Source: Reticulitermes speratus
Taxonomy: Eukaryota > Arthropoda > Insecta > Blattodea > Rhinotermitidae
Length of the DNA stretch: 64,000 nucleotides
Assembly: GCA_021186555.1 (NCBI GenBank)
Contig: JAJKFL010000007.1
Location: forward strand, 998,501-1,062,500
Direction: 5' to 3'
Below the pieces are notes generated by a model. That model saw nothing but the letters and a program-made list of their open reading frames with translations. It was not told the DNA's origin and did not search any database. Shown here in pieces: positions 45,363 through 56,339 of the stretch. A program made the position numbers and the translations under genes. Within the stretch, counting starts at the first letter, position 1. Each line of letters starts with the position of its first letter.

Positions 45363-45521
45363 TTGTCGGCGGTGGTGGACGGTGTGTACTCGGAGCACTC
45401 GCACGCTGCGGGCACCTTCACCATGCTGTCCTCCAGTAGAGTGTATGTGGGCGGCAGCCAGAACACGCATGCGCTGCCAGGATCCAGAATACACAGCAAT
45501 TTCGTCGGCTGTCTCCGAAAG
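45363..45521 (+). CDS. Nrx-1: Neurexin internal exon 4 of 5 (LNS2 C-terminal half)
   Basis: The acceptor is CTTTCTTGTTGCAG and the donor AAG|GTGAAA. The exon has 159 nt, 53 codons, in phase 0 at both ends. The peptide runs from LSAVVDGVYSEH through TFTMLSSSRVYVGGSQNTH to HSNFVGCLRK. The YVGG and NFVGCLRK motifs are the conserved late strands and disulphide cysteine of LNS domains. It joins in frame either to the 9-codon microexon or directly to the exon at 19407-19567. A 78-bp palindromic transposon remnant lies about 120 bp upstream, and a tRNA-derived SINE begins about 80 bp downstream. Confidence 0.95.
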
Positions 45522-45600
45522 GTGAAATAACTTTATCGGTACTCTGCGCCCCGCACTCTAAGGATCATGAAATAATTTATTTTCAAGTACTTTTATTTAA

Positions 45601-45853
45601 TGCCGATCCCAGTGGCCGCGCGGTCTAAGGCGTGGGTCTGCAGTTGTTCGCTTGCTGGGATTGTGGGTTCGAATCCCACCGGGGGCATGGATGTCTGTCT
45701 TTTGATTGTTGTGTGTTGTCAGGTAGAGGTCTCTGTGTCGGGCTGATCACTCGTCCAGAGGGGTCCTACAGAGTGTGGTGTGTCTGATTGTGATCGTGAA
45801 GCCTCGATAATGAGGAGGCCTAGGCCCCCAAGGGGCTGTCGAACCATTAAAAA
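45601..45853 (+). mobile_element. tRNA-derived SINE, family A
   Basis: A box GTGGCCGCGCGGTCTAAGGC, B box GTGGGTTCGAATCCCACC, full family body and oligo-A end. Starts 80 bp after the neurexin exon. Confidence 0.92.
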
Positions 45854-46077
45854 AACTATTATTTATTGACGCTATGGTGCTTGTATTTTCGAGTGAGGTA
45901 AATTATTTTTAGAAGCTTTCGCAAATCAACTCAGAACAGGGAGTTTTGATTGCGTGTCTGTCCTGTGTCCGTCTGTTGGCCCGCCTGAAAGAACGCGACT
46001 TCTTATTTACAGTGTGTACCAAAAGTAACTATGCAACGAATTTCGAATTCAAGGCGTCATAACTTATTTTTCGTTGA

Positions 46078-47364
46078 CACGCTGTTCAGACACACGCAGT
46101 AAGTACACGCTGTTCAGACACACGCAGTATGTACACGCTGTTCAGACACACGCAGTACGTACACGCTGTTCAGACACACGCAGTACGTACACGCTGTTCA
46201 GACACACGCAGTATGTACACGCTGTTCAGACACACGCGGTACGTACACGCTGTTCAGACACACGCAGTAAGTACACGCTGTTCAGACACACGCAGTAAGT
46301 ACACGCTGTTCAGACACACGCAGTATGTACACGCTGTTCAGACACACGCGGTACGTACACGCTGTTCAGACACACGCAGTATGTACACGCTGTTCAGACA
46401 CACGCGGTACGTACACGCTGTTCAGACACACGCGGTATGTACACGCTGTTCAGACACACGCGGTACGTACACGCTGTTCAGACACACGCAGTACGTACAC
46501 GCTGTTCAGACACACGCAGTATGTACATGCTGTTCAGACACACGCAGTACGTACACGCTGTTCAGACACACGCAGTACGTACACGCTGTTCAGACACACG
46601 CAGTATGTACACGCTGTTCAGACACACGCAGTACGTACACGCTGTTCAGACACACGCAGTAAGTACATGCTGTTCAGACACACGCAGTACGTACACGCTG
46701 TTCAGACACACGCAGTACGTACACGCTGTTCAGACACACGCAGTATGTACACGCTGTTCAGACACACGCAGTACGTACACGCTGTTCAGACACACGCAGT
46801 AAGTACATGCTGTTCAGACACACGCAGTACGTACACGCTGTTCAGACACACGCAGTAAGTACATGCTGTTCAGACACACGCAGTACGTACACGCTGTTCA
46901 GACACACGCAGTAAGTACATGCTGTTCAGACACACGCAGTACGTACACGCTGTTCAGACACACGCAGTATGTACATGCTGTTCAGACACACGCAGTACGT
47001 ACACGCTGTTCAGACACACGCAGTACGTACACGCTGTTCAGACACACACAGTATGTACACGCTGTTCAGACACACGCAGTACGTACACGCTGTTCAGACA
47101 CACGCAGTATGTACATGCTGTTCAGACACACGCAGTACGTACACGCTGTTCAGACACACGCAGTACGTACACGATGTTCAGACACACGCAGTACGTACAC
47201 GCTGTTCAGACACACGCAGTAAGTACACGCTGTTCAGACACACGCAGTACGTACACGCTGTTCAGACACACGCAGTACGTACATGCTGTTCAGACACACG
47301 CAGTATGTACATGCTGTTCAGACACACGCAGTACGTACACGCTGTTCAGACACACGCAGTACTT
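46078..47364. repeat. 28-bp minisatellite, 46 copies
   Basis: The unit is CACGCTGTTCAGACACACGC followed by AGTACGTA. Variation is concentrated at three places (GTACGT/GTATGT/GTAAGT, CACGCTG/CATGCTG, GCAGT/GCGGT). Many overlapping frames are open because 28 is not a multiple of three; none is a gene. Confidence 0.98.
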
Positions 47365-47379
47365 ACTTGGACCTCAGAT

Positions 47380-47815
47380 ATGTTGAAATATTCACGAATA
47401 TTACTTCAGCATAAATATTGCTTTCTTCCTGTTTCTGTTCTTCATATTGCTGCTACAAACAACTTTATTTTCATTTTTGTGCTCACTGCAGTGCTTTTCT
47501 TGGGGCACCCCTTGTAACAAAACTTTTCCGTATAAACTTCCGAGTACGTTAAACAGACTTCAAGTCAAGTCAATAAAATGGAATAAAGCCTCGCCTGTCG
47601 AAAGAACGGCATTTCTGCAGATCCACTGAACAGAGCAATTGTCGTCACTTCCGTGAAAGAATTCAGTCCCTCTTTCCCTCTATATGCATCCTAATGAAGC
47701 TGCGGTGTCACGTCAAGCAGTCTTATTGAAAGCACGTAAATTTCCGTCTATCCAGCCCCTCATTAGCGCAAATAAAGTGACCTTTTAGAACTGTGTAGCC
47801 ATGTATTAGATTTTT
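47380..47815. other. Intronic sequence, nothing recognised
   Basis: No gene or repeat family is recognised. Confidence 0.5.
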
Positions 47816-47816
47816 A

Positions 47817-47975
47817 TTTCAGGCTTCCGCCGCGGTGTAAATGTTATCTTCGCTCTTCTGGTTGAAGCAGGCCAGGACTGCTTGACCATTGAAGATCGGA
47901 CCGATAGGTTGTCCCGAAACGTCGGTAACTACCAATCTACGCTGCGTAACATCTCAGAAGAGCGAAGATCTCATA
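47817..47975. mobile_element. Foldback repeat, degenerate hammerhead-like core
   Basis: Starts TTTCAGGCTTCCGCCGCGG. Arms ATCTTCGCTCTTCTG (47846) and CAGAAGAGCGAAGAT (47955) enclose GACCATTGAAGATCGGACC and GTCCCGAAACGTCGGTAA. Confidence 0.75.
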
Positions 47976-48235
47976 TACTAGAGCTCCTTTAACAAGCTAA
48001 TAATGCCTTAGTTGTTTAAGAAACTGGATGACATTCGTGGCACCACAAGGCTGATTGCCACATTTACACAGCTGCCATTGGTCCTCATTCTGAACCAGGT
48101 GAATCCACAGTTCAGATATTTTACGGCCAATTTTAGTATTATACTTAGGCCAAAATATGAGCCTAGATCTTTAGGCTGCATTGTGCCCTTTAGTTTTTAC
48201 TACTGAAATTTTATATGGAGGTTTTATCCCCCGAA

Positions 48236-48500
48236 GGCAAGGATAGCTCAGTAGGTATAGCGACTCGCTACGGGCTGGACCATCCGTGGATCGAATGCCA
48301 GTGGGGAACGAGGTTTTTCGTGCCGTCCAGACTTTCCCCGAGGCCCACCCAGCGTCCTGTACAATGGGTACCAGGTCTTTTCCGGGGGTAAAGCGGCCGG
48401 AGCGTGACGCTAACCACGCAACTGCTCCTAGTGTCGGCTTGCTGTACCTCCACCTCCCCTCTGTGCCTGCACAAGCCTGTCATGAAGTGCTGTACTTAAT
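48236..48500 (+). mobile_element. tRNA-derived SINE, family B
   Basis: Head AAGGATAGCTCAGTAGGTAT, B-box-like GGATCGAATGCC, body CCTGTACAATGGGTACCAGG and GGGGGTAAAGCGGCCGGAGC. Confidence 0.85.
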
Positions 48501-48594
48501 TGCCTGTTATTTTTCAACCCTTTGATGCTCAGTGGTAACTATATGCACCAGCTGCTACAACATTAAATCACTGTGCATGCAGCGACTTTTTTGG

Positions 48595-48715
48595 GTTTCG
48601 CAGCGGCGTAGCTGAAATTTTGTTCTAGGATATGACGCTGCATTTTTTCGAAACGTCGGCAAGAAATAGTCCAGTGATGCGACGCCATGTCGCAGAAGAA
48701 CGTGAACCTGAAGTG
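48595..48715. repeat. Degraded foldback repeat
   Basis: Contains TTTCGCAGCGGCGTAGCTGA and TTCGAAACGTCGGCAAGAAA, then CGACGCCATGTCGCAGAAGA, recalling the arms of the other foldbacks. No clear core. Confidence 0.4.
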
Positions 48716-49179
48716 TGACTCTTACGCACACAGCGTAGTTATGCGTGTCTTGCGTTTGTCAAAGAGGAGCGATTGTTTTGAGGTGAGCGTTGTAGCCAGC
48801 CAGTGACACAGCAGTAGGAAAGACTGATATGCAAGTCACGTGTCAGACTGCAAACTTCTAAATTTGTGTGAGATGCGAAACGGGGCATTGTCGTTCGTTG
48901 AGACAGTAAGAGTTCAGCAAATGTTATTTGGCAGTCTTCTGTCGTGCATAAAATTCGAAACGTCCCAGACATTATCGCGTTCACACGCAAAATTAAGAAT
49001 AAAGAACAAATAATACGTATAATTAGTGCAATCACATTAAGCAAACCAGAATCCTTCGTCCCGTGATGCTACTTACAAAACCTCAGTGTCAGTGCACACA
49101 CAGTTCTTCAATTTGCCGCTAGGTATCTCTGTTATCGCTGTAGTGTCCACATCATCTCGTGGTCCTATCCGAACGAGTA

Positions 49180-49265
49180 CGTGAGGCCCGATCAAGAAAA
49201 CTGACCGCTCACCTCCAACTAACACCGAGGTTAAGAATGCGTGGAAACATACCTCCACTGCCCCA
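49180..49265 (+). mobile_element. SINE family B, 3' fragment
   Basis: GACCGCTCACCTCCAACTAA, then CACCGAGGTTAAGAATGCGTGG, match the end of the family-B copy at 19950. Confidence 0.5.
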
Positions 49266-49410
49266 TGCGTCTTCGTGACGTGGCGCTTAATTAAGCCTAT
49301 AGACAAAGTTACCTTTCACCGTTTGAGCGATTGTGCTTGAGAACTGTTTGCTTGAGGGGATATGTGACGTAAGATAGATAAAGTTCACCGTACAACAGGC
49401 CATTGGGAGT

Positions 49411-49641
49411 AGAGGTGTAGCTCTACTCTTTCTTTAACCTCGGCGCTAGATGGGGTGGGTGGTCAACGCCACGCCTCGGCCGCTTTACCCCCGGGAATGA
49501 CCCGGTACCCATTGTACAGGAGGCTGAATAGGCCCCAGGGACGGTCTGGACGGGTGCGGAAAATCTCGCCCCCACCGGGATTCGATCCCCGGACCGTCCA
49601 GCCTGTAGCGAGTCGCTATACCGACTGAGCTATCGCGGCCT
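49411..49641 (-). mobile_element. tRNA-derived SINE, family B, good copy
   Basis: The reverse complement has GCGATAGCTCAGTCGGTATA, B box GGGGATCGAATCCCGG, CCTCCTGTACAATGGGTACC, GGGGGTAAAGCGGCCGAGGC and CTAGCGCCGAGGTTAAAG. Confidence 0.9.
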
Positions 49642-49734
49642 GCATATTTGACCTAATGTGGGGGAAATAACAGAAAAGTGGGGAGTAATGAGGAGAATGC
49701 CTCAATTATTATTATTATTATTATTATTATTATC

Positions 49735-49880
49735 AAATGAAGATGAGATGGCATGGCATAAATCATATCTGTAGTAACTGAGAAATGCACACAAAATTTT
49801 ACTCATGAACCCTGAAGGTAAGAAACTAGTTGGGAGACCTAGGCATAGATGGGAGGATAATATTACAGTGAAGAGCACTT
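49735..49880 (+). mobile_element. LINE fragment next to a neurexin acceptor
   Basis: Degraded match to the LINE C-terminal ORF (AGATGAGATGGCATGGCATA, GTTGGGAGACCTAGGCATAG, GGGAGGATAATATTACAG). It is preceded by a (TTA)n tract (49707-49733) and ends about 24 bp before the exon start at 49904. Confidence 0.75.
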
Positions 49881-49903
49881 AGCAGTGTCACTTATTTTCC
49901 CAG

Positions 49904-50056
49904 GTGGAGTTCACGGCAGACACTTTGAAGCTGAACTTAATCGACCTGGGACGAACTGAAAGCAAGCTGATCACCGTGTTTGGACACGTGGACTTCATGT
50001 GTCAGGAGGTGGAGGCTGCCGACCCTGTCACCTTCACCACTCGGGACTCGAACCTC
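49904..50056 (+). CDS. Nrx-1: Neurexin internal exon 5 of 5 (end of LNS2, linker, start of LNS3)
   Basis: The acceptor is CTTATTTTCCCAG and the donor CTC|GTAAGT. The exon has 153 nt, 51 codons, in phase 0 at both ends. The peptide begins VEFTADTLKLNLIDLGR and ends EAADPVTFTTRDSNL. It supplies the final strands of LNS2, the second disulphide cysteine (DFMCQEVE) and the DPVTF motif that opens LNS3 in neurexins. The continuation of LNS3 is not in the remaining 13.9 kb, so the following intron is at least that long. A LINE tail fragment ends only about 25 bp before the acceptor polypyrimidine tract. Confidence 0.95.
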
Positions 50057-51694
50057 GTAAGTGCTGTTTAGAAGCGTGCAACTCTATTGCCGAACACGAT
50101 TTTTAAATTTGAATTTGATTATGTCTTTATGAATGTTCGTTGGTTTTGGTGTGTCTTAGCGCACAGCACGATACAATGTCTGTTGCAAGGACGTTATTGC
50201 GGGATTTGTGCATTTCCTGAAGTCTTGTGTTTAACGTACACAACATGTTTGCAGTTCGCTGTGCCGTGTCTTCGTATATTGAGAGACATTTCTGTGTTTA
50301 TTTCATTAAGTTTATACTATGATAAGGCGACGTATCGAAGACCTACTTTGTCACGTATAAATTCCTACGCGTTTCTGTGCTTGGATCATCTTTAGGTAAC
50401 TCGCTTTCGAGTGCGACATTACGAAGTACTGAATGTTGCTACGTTGACTGGCATATAACAATAATTTATTAACATAAGCATCAATATGGATGTGTATGCT
50501 ACAACATTAAACACTCCGTTTTGCGACTGTAGTGACATGATATAGACATCTTTCTCTGAAACAACTGTTCGGAAGTAAAGTATTGTGTCAAATGGTTTAT
50601 AAATTTCCTAACAGTTATTCCTTACATTTAGAGTCTATATATTCTCTTTCATATTTTTTGTTTCGTGACTTCCGTCGTTAATTTCCTTGTTATATGTTGC
50701 GTGTAACAGTTATGTGTTATTTTCTACCATTTTGATGGTACAAGGACATAAATATGTGAACGTTAATATGCAGTAAAGAAGGATATTTACGTGTTGTGCT
50801 AGGATACGATGATTTTAAAATAAATCAGTGTAATTCAAATAATGAAAGCATATAAATATCTTTATTTTATTTTTATTGTACTGTTAATGGTCTGAATCCG
50901 ACATTTAAATATCTTAATATCTACTATTCATTCATTCTAATCACATAATTCTACATACAATCAGGTGTCTTTCTTATAAATAAGTTTGGTTTAAAACAGC
51001 ATTTGAATTCCATCTCAGACATTTGGAGAATTCAAAATGACTGTCTTGTAGCTGTTATTGTGGACATAAATGAACGAAATGAGACCTCATTGTGTTACAA
51101 AGTGAATGGGGAAACTTTTGATATTCCGCGTTACGGTTGCAGGCCTGTAGTAGAAACTGTCGCCATTTCTGTCCCACCTTTGATTTGAAACTGCGGCGTG
51201 TAGAATGTAAAAATGAATATTTTATAAAGTTTCAGCTGCAGCGCAGTCTTGAATATACGTATATCAGGTTAAAAAAAAGTGCATGTTTGTGATATCGCAT
51301 AAATTAGTCCAGCAGTTACTTGACTGTACTCTATACGACGTTTTTGAGCACTTACTGCGACAAACAAGAATTTCGCTGCGTTTATTGGACCCAAACGTCA
51401 GTCGTCTAAGTTCAGCCCATTCCACACACATTCCGTTTCTGTAAGAACTGCGTTAATATTTTAACATCTTCTGGGGCTCCCAGACAGCCTGCATCTTGCA
51501 GTTCATCAATCAAGCATCATACATATTTCAAATTTCCTGCATGGACGAACGGGAAATATTTCGCCCTAGCAGCTCTACGTGTAACAGTACGCAGTACAGA
51601 CACTCCCGACTTGAGCAACAGTTACGTTCAGGAACGTCTGGCCAAAGTCGACTTTTGCGCAAGTCAGAATTTATTATATAGATATATAATGAAG
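50057..51694. other. Intronic sequence, nothing recognised
   Basis: AT-rich intron without recognisable elements. The continuation of neurexin LNS3 is not present here. Confidence 0.55.
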
Positions 51695-51696
51695 TA

Positions 51697-52247
51697 TACA
51701 GAGTTTATCTAAAATGTTTGTACAAACTTTAAGAATGAGTGCTTCACACCAAAACAGAGGAAAAAGTTTGTATAAATGTGTGTGGAAGTGAGTAGTTTTT
51801 GAGTTTAACTGAAAAAATTCTGTCCAAAATAAGTAGTTTAATTATGCACTGTTTCATTTACAACTGATACAATATATTTACAATATACGTTCCCAATTTA
51901 GTAAGTTGCCTAGTTATTTCCTATCAAGTTGCAGTTCACAACAAATGCTCAAAATTTCCTGATCATAGATTGTTGCACCCTTTCAGAAGTCCCGGGGGGT
52001 TGCTAATAATTTGACAGGCATAAAAAAATGCGTTGGTTAAGTGTGTCTTAATTTTCAATTTGATCTGAATACCCTAGGGGCTTTAAGTGTCAACACTGAT
52101 ACAAATCTAAAGGATTGAAGTCGGGTGAACGTGGGGGCTGTACCTCTAAAACTGTTTGGGGCATATATTGGTATGAACTTTTTTCCTTGTTTTTGTGTGG
52201 AGAACTCACCCCTGAAGTTTGTCCAAGCATTTCAGATGTACCCTGTA
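51697..52247 (-). mobile_element. Tc1/IS630-like transposon remnant
   Basis: Inverted ends CAGAGTTTATCTAAAATGTTTG-like at the left and CAAGCATTTCAGATGTACCC at the right, flanked by TATA. The reverse strand retains a broken transposase end (PPRSPDFNPLDLY, later MPVKLLATPRDF) with stops. Family distinct from the other DNA elements here. Confidence 0.75.
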
Positions 52248-52254
52248 TATGTAC

Positions 52255-53180
52255 TTAGTTTTACTAGCAAAGTTTTGACATGAATTTAACAATGTGCTTG
52301 TTGGATAGATGTGATGTGTGTCCACAAGCCGACGGAACACGTTGTCAGCACCTTCTTTAAGTGTTGTTACTAGCAACGTACTGTCAACTGAAATGAACTG
52401 AACTGAATCTACCCAGCACCATCTCTGCTAAGTCAAAAAAAGTAAAAACGTGATATTAATTGCAATGTATTGAAGTTAATAGCGTGGGGCCAACAATGTT
52501 TTGAGGATAAAACAATGACCCTGTACTAGTGCACTACATCTTTCCATCACAATTTCGTGGCCCAGCCTGACTTCCCTTACCTCACTGCGTCTCGCACGCA
52601 CTAACAAATTTCACACGCCCGATCTACATATTTTCCCCCGACATAAGTGCGCAGACTTCATCGCCACACAGTTCCACGCTCCAACTACTGACACTAGTAA
52701 AGTAATAAGCATGGCTTTCCAGTATCGACCAACGCCATATTTATGCTAGATTTCGTCAAAATCGGTCACTTGCTTGAAGACTTGAAATGGGGGACACACA
52801 CGTGTGGGTGTACAAATATTACATGATTCAAAAGGTCTTCGTTTACTTTTGTTTATAAGTGAAATGTCAATAAACGTGCGTAATAATGTGTTTAAAAATG
52901 ATAGAAAGAAGTAACAATATGAAAGTGTCAGAGCATGGCGCACTGCGGTTGTAATTACGAAGGTATAAATCAGGTTCAGGTTACCGTCAAACCATTGTTG
53001 TAGCAAATGCGGATTTCTGGTGCGGAAATTATAGATTTTTCTGTTTGCGTACACAGACAACCGCGGATACGTAGAGCCTAGTATCGGGTTGGCAAAATGG
53101 ACACAAACTGTAATCGGCCGGATGTTTTGAAATTCGCGGCTGTCGAACGATTGCAATATTTCCATTTTTGTAATTTCGGA
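52255..53180. other. Intronic sequence, nothing recognised
   Basis: No gene or repeat family is recognised. Confidence 0.5.
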
Positions 53181-53184
53181 CGAT

Positions 53185-54038
53185 GAATAAACACTGTAGC
53201 ACACCTTCATGTACACTGTCATAAATAAACACTGTAGCACACCTTCATGTACACTGTCATAAATAAACACTGTAGCACACCTTCATGTACACTGTCATAA
53301 ACACTGTAGCACACCTTCATGTACACTGTCATAAATAAACACTGTAGCACACCTTCATGTACACTCATAAATAAACACTGTAGCACACCTTCATGTACAC
53401 TGTCATAAATGAACACTGTAGCACACCTTCATGTACACTGTCATAAACACTGTAGCACACCTTCATGTACACTGTCATAAATAAACACTGTAGCACACCT
53501 TCATGTACACTGTCATAAATAAACACTGTAGCACACCTTCATGTACACTGTCATAAATAAACACTGTAGCACACCTTCATGTACACTGTCATAAACACTG
53601 TAGCACACCTTCATGTACACTGTCATAAATAAACACTGTAGCACACCTTCATGTACACTGTCATAAATAAACACTGTAGCACACCTTCATGTACACTGTC
53701 ATAAACACTGTAGCACACCTTCATGTACACTGTCATAAATAAACACTGTAGCACACCTTCATGTACACTGTCATAAATAAACACTGTAGCACACCTTCAT
53801 GTACACTGTCATAAATAAACACTGTAGCACACCTTCATGTACACTGTCATAAATAAACACTGTAGCACATCTTCATGTACACTGTCATAAACACTGTAGC
53901 ACACCTTCATGTACACTGTCATAAATAAACACTGTAGCACACCTTCATGTACACTGTCATAAATAAACACTGTAGCACACCTTCATGTACACTGTCATAA
54001 ATAAACACTGTAGCACACCTTCATGTACACTGTCATAA
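53185..54038. repeat. 38/34-bp minisatellite, about 23 copies
   Basis: The unit is CATAAATAAACACTGTAGCA followed by CACCTTCATGTACACTGT. A short class lacks one TAAA (34 bp). Short units recur mostly after two or three long units. Confidence 0.97.
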
Positions 54039-54049
54039 AGATTGTCACG

Positions 54050-54518
54050 GTAATACAAGAAGCAGAAAATAATTAGTACAACACGAACAGAAGGCCTTTA
54101 ATCCGAGTTCATTTCACCCTTTAATTACTCCCATAGAATTAAGTCCATGAGACACAACTGTGTGTTGGTACCCCAGTGAGGGCAAAGGTTACTGGAGCAG
54201 AGATACGTATAGTCGCTGAGTAACTTGCAGTGGTGTATTGCCCCGCTGAGAGCAGAATGGATATGCTCGTAGCTTTTAGAGAATTGTAAGTTAAAAGTGA
54301 GCACAGTTGAATTAAATAAGAGAACGGGAGAGAGAGAGACAGAGCGAGAGATGCCACAGTAGGTGTGTACGAATGTTTGATTAAACATAGAGGACTGTCA
54401 GGCTTGGGGTACTGAGCGTTGGGTGGAAAGTATTGTAGGCTACAGACGTGTGCCGACTAGTTAACCCGTTTAAGACCCCTGGTAACTATATATACAATTT
54501 GTCTTTACATTTTTAATT
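54050..54518. other. Intronic sequence, nothing recognised
   Basis: A short GA repeat lies near 54325-54350. No gene is recognised. Confidence 0.5.
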
Positions 54519-54519
54519 G

Positions 54520-54718
54520 AAGGCTTCGGCCGTGGTCGTAATGTTGCTTAAAATCTTCTGGGTTGTTACCCGGCGTCATTTTTGGTGTATGACCAACGTT
54601 TCGGGATCACTTGTTTGTCCCATCTGACCCTGAAGATGGGACAAACATGTGATCCCGAAACGTTGGTCGTACACCAAAAATGACGCCGTGTAACAACCCA
54701 GAAGATTTTAAGCAACTT
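54520..54718. mobile_element. Foldback element with hammerhead-like core
   Basis: A palindrome of about 175 bp (54543-54717) with arms GTTGCTTAAAATCTTCTGGG and its complement. The right arm on the + strand has CTGAAGA (54630-54636), T, GGGA...TCCC, GAAAC (54657-54661), GTTG and GTC. The left arm carries the inverted half. Head AAGGCTTCGGCCGTGGTCG is related to those at 47817 and 56075. Confidence 0.8.
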
Positions 54719-54729
54719 GTCATAACATT

Positions 54730-55788
54730 TCAAAATGCCTGTTCTTTACGTGTTTATTATCTGTACTTTTAATTGCGTGAAGGTAAGATACACGTCTTCA
54801 TATACGCGATTGGGCACGGGGGTGGAGACGTAATCTGCAGGGTCAAGCGACGGTGCCAAATAACTTCACATATATATGTTTATTGCGAGGAAGATATGCA
54901 GTATTAAACTGTGAATTATACATATACCGATATGGCTGCAATGAGAGAGTTGGGCACCCCTTACAAAGGGTTGACATAACCTCTTTATTGAGTACCGCTA
55001 TGCAGTTTGTCTCTGTAGCTTTTTCCGCTACAGTAATCCATTTAAAAAGATGTTCTTGTTTTCAAAATGTTAGCGATCCACAAAGCAATGGCCGCCATGA
55101 TAATTGAGAGCTCAGTGACAAACACAAAAGCTACAATCATGTACTGGCGACATGAGTGTGGGAATTACATGATAAAACTGTTAGTGAGCTCGAGTTCTGC
55201 CACGCCTCTCTCCTCTAACCCTTCATCATAGTAGATTTCTCCGAGCATGTATGATCAGTTGCATTTGAATGTTGTTTCATGTGCAAAGGAGATTTACATA
55301 CAACATAACACGATATGGCTTTTACTGTAATTTTGAGTTGTTAGGGTGCACTTTACCAAAGAAACTAGAATTAACGAGGCAGTTTTTGACGGAAAAATAT
55401 TTACCTAATCATGTGACTATGTACTTATTTATTTTATCCTAAAATTATTTATTGAATTTTCAATATTGCAGAGTGTCTGTATCAGATTAAATAAATTTTT
55501 GGTTCATAAATTACCAAATCATGTATGAAGAGACATCAAATATGAAAGGCAAATTTATTACAAATACTTTTACAAAATAATAACGCATAATGCGAACAGA
55601 TCGTATTTTTGAACATTTCCTTCCTGGTTCTCAATATAAACCTATTTTGAAGTTCTAGAAAATGTGTTGACATATGCCACTCTTGATTAAAATTGGCTGA
55701 TATTATCGGTCACTGCATGAAGACATACTTGCGTTTCTGCGCACATCTCGGGGTAACTTATTAAAGGCTTACAAAAGCGCAAAGTGTT
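54730..55788. other. Intronic sequence, nothing recognised
   Basis: AT-rich, no gene or element recognised. Confidence 0.5.
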
Positions 55789-55790
55789 GC

Positions 55791-56015
55791 CAAAGTATAC
55801 AGCAGATATATGTGCCAAAGTATACAGCAGACATATGTGCCAAAGTATACAGCAGACATATGTGCCAAAGTATACAGCAGACATATGTGCCAAAGTATAC
55901 AGCAGACATATGTGCCAAAGTATACAGCAGACATATGTGCCAAAGTATACAGCAGACATATGTGCCAAAGTATACAGCAGACATATGTGCCAAAGTATAC
56001 AGCAGACATATGTGC
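55791..56015. repeat. 25-bp minisatellite, 9 copies
   Basis: The unit is CAAAGTATACAGCAGACATA followed by TGTGC, nearly invariant. Open frames in both directions are artefacts. Confidence 0.98.
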
Positions 56016-56074
56016 CCGAACAGTTCTTCCATTTTTATTATCTTCATTACAACAAAATAATTTTATACACTTTG

Positions 56075-56335
56075 ATTTCAGGCTTCCGCCGCGATGTTGA
56101 TGAAATGTGTGGTTTTCTGGGTAATTACACGGCGTCGTGTGGTAATTATTTACCGACGTTTCGGGACAACGCATTGGTCCCATCTTCACGGGTCAAAATT
56201 CCGAGTAGGAAAAAAAAACTACTCGGAATCTTGACCCGTGAAGATGGGACCGATACTTTGTCCCGAAACGTCGGTAAATAATTACCACACGACGCCGTGT
56301 AATTACCCAGAAAACCACACATTTCAATTTTATAC
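56075..56335. mobile_element. Large foldback element, near-perfect 226-bp palindrome
   Basis: Arms from TGAAATGTGTGGTTTTCTGG (56101) to its complement ending at 56326, with an apex TTCCGAGTAGG, A9, CTACTCGGAA. Each arm contains the TCCCGAAACGTCGGTAA motif and a GTGAAGA-type core. Confidence 0.88.
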
Positions 56336-56339
56336 GCTG

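Noticed and set aside
46074-47517. Possible CRISPR-like array of 28-bp repeats
   Set aside because: Repeats are directly adjacent with no spacers, and the setting is an animal intron.
49560-49641. Second tRNA gene candidate on the reverse strand
   Set aside because: Head of SINE family B, repeated many times with the same downstream body.
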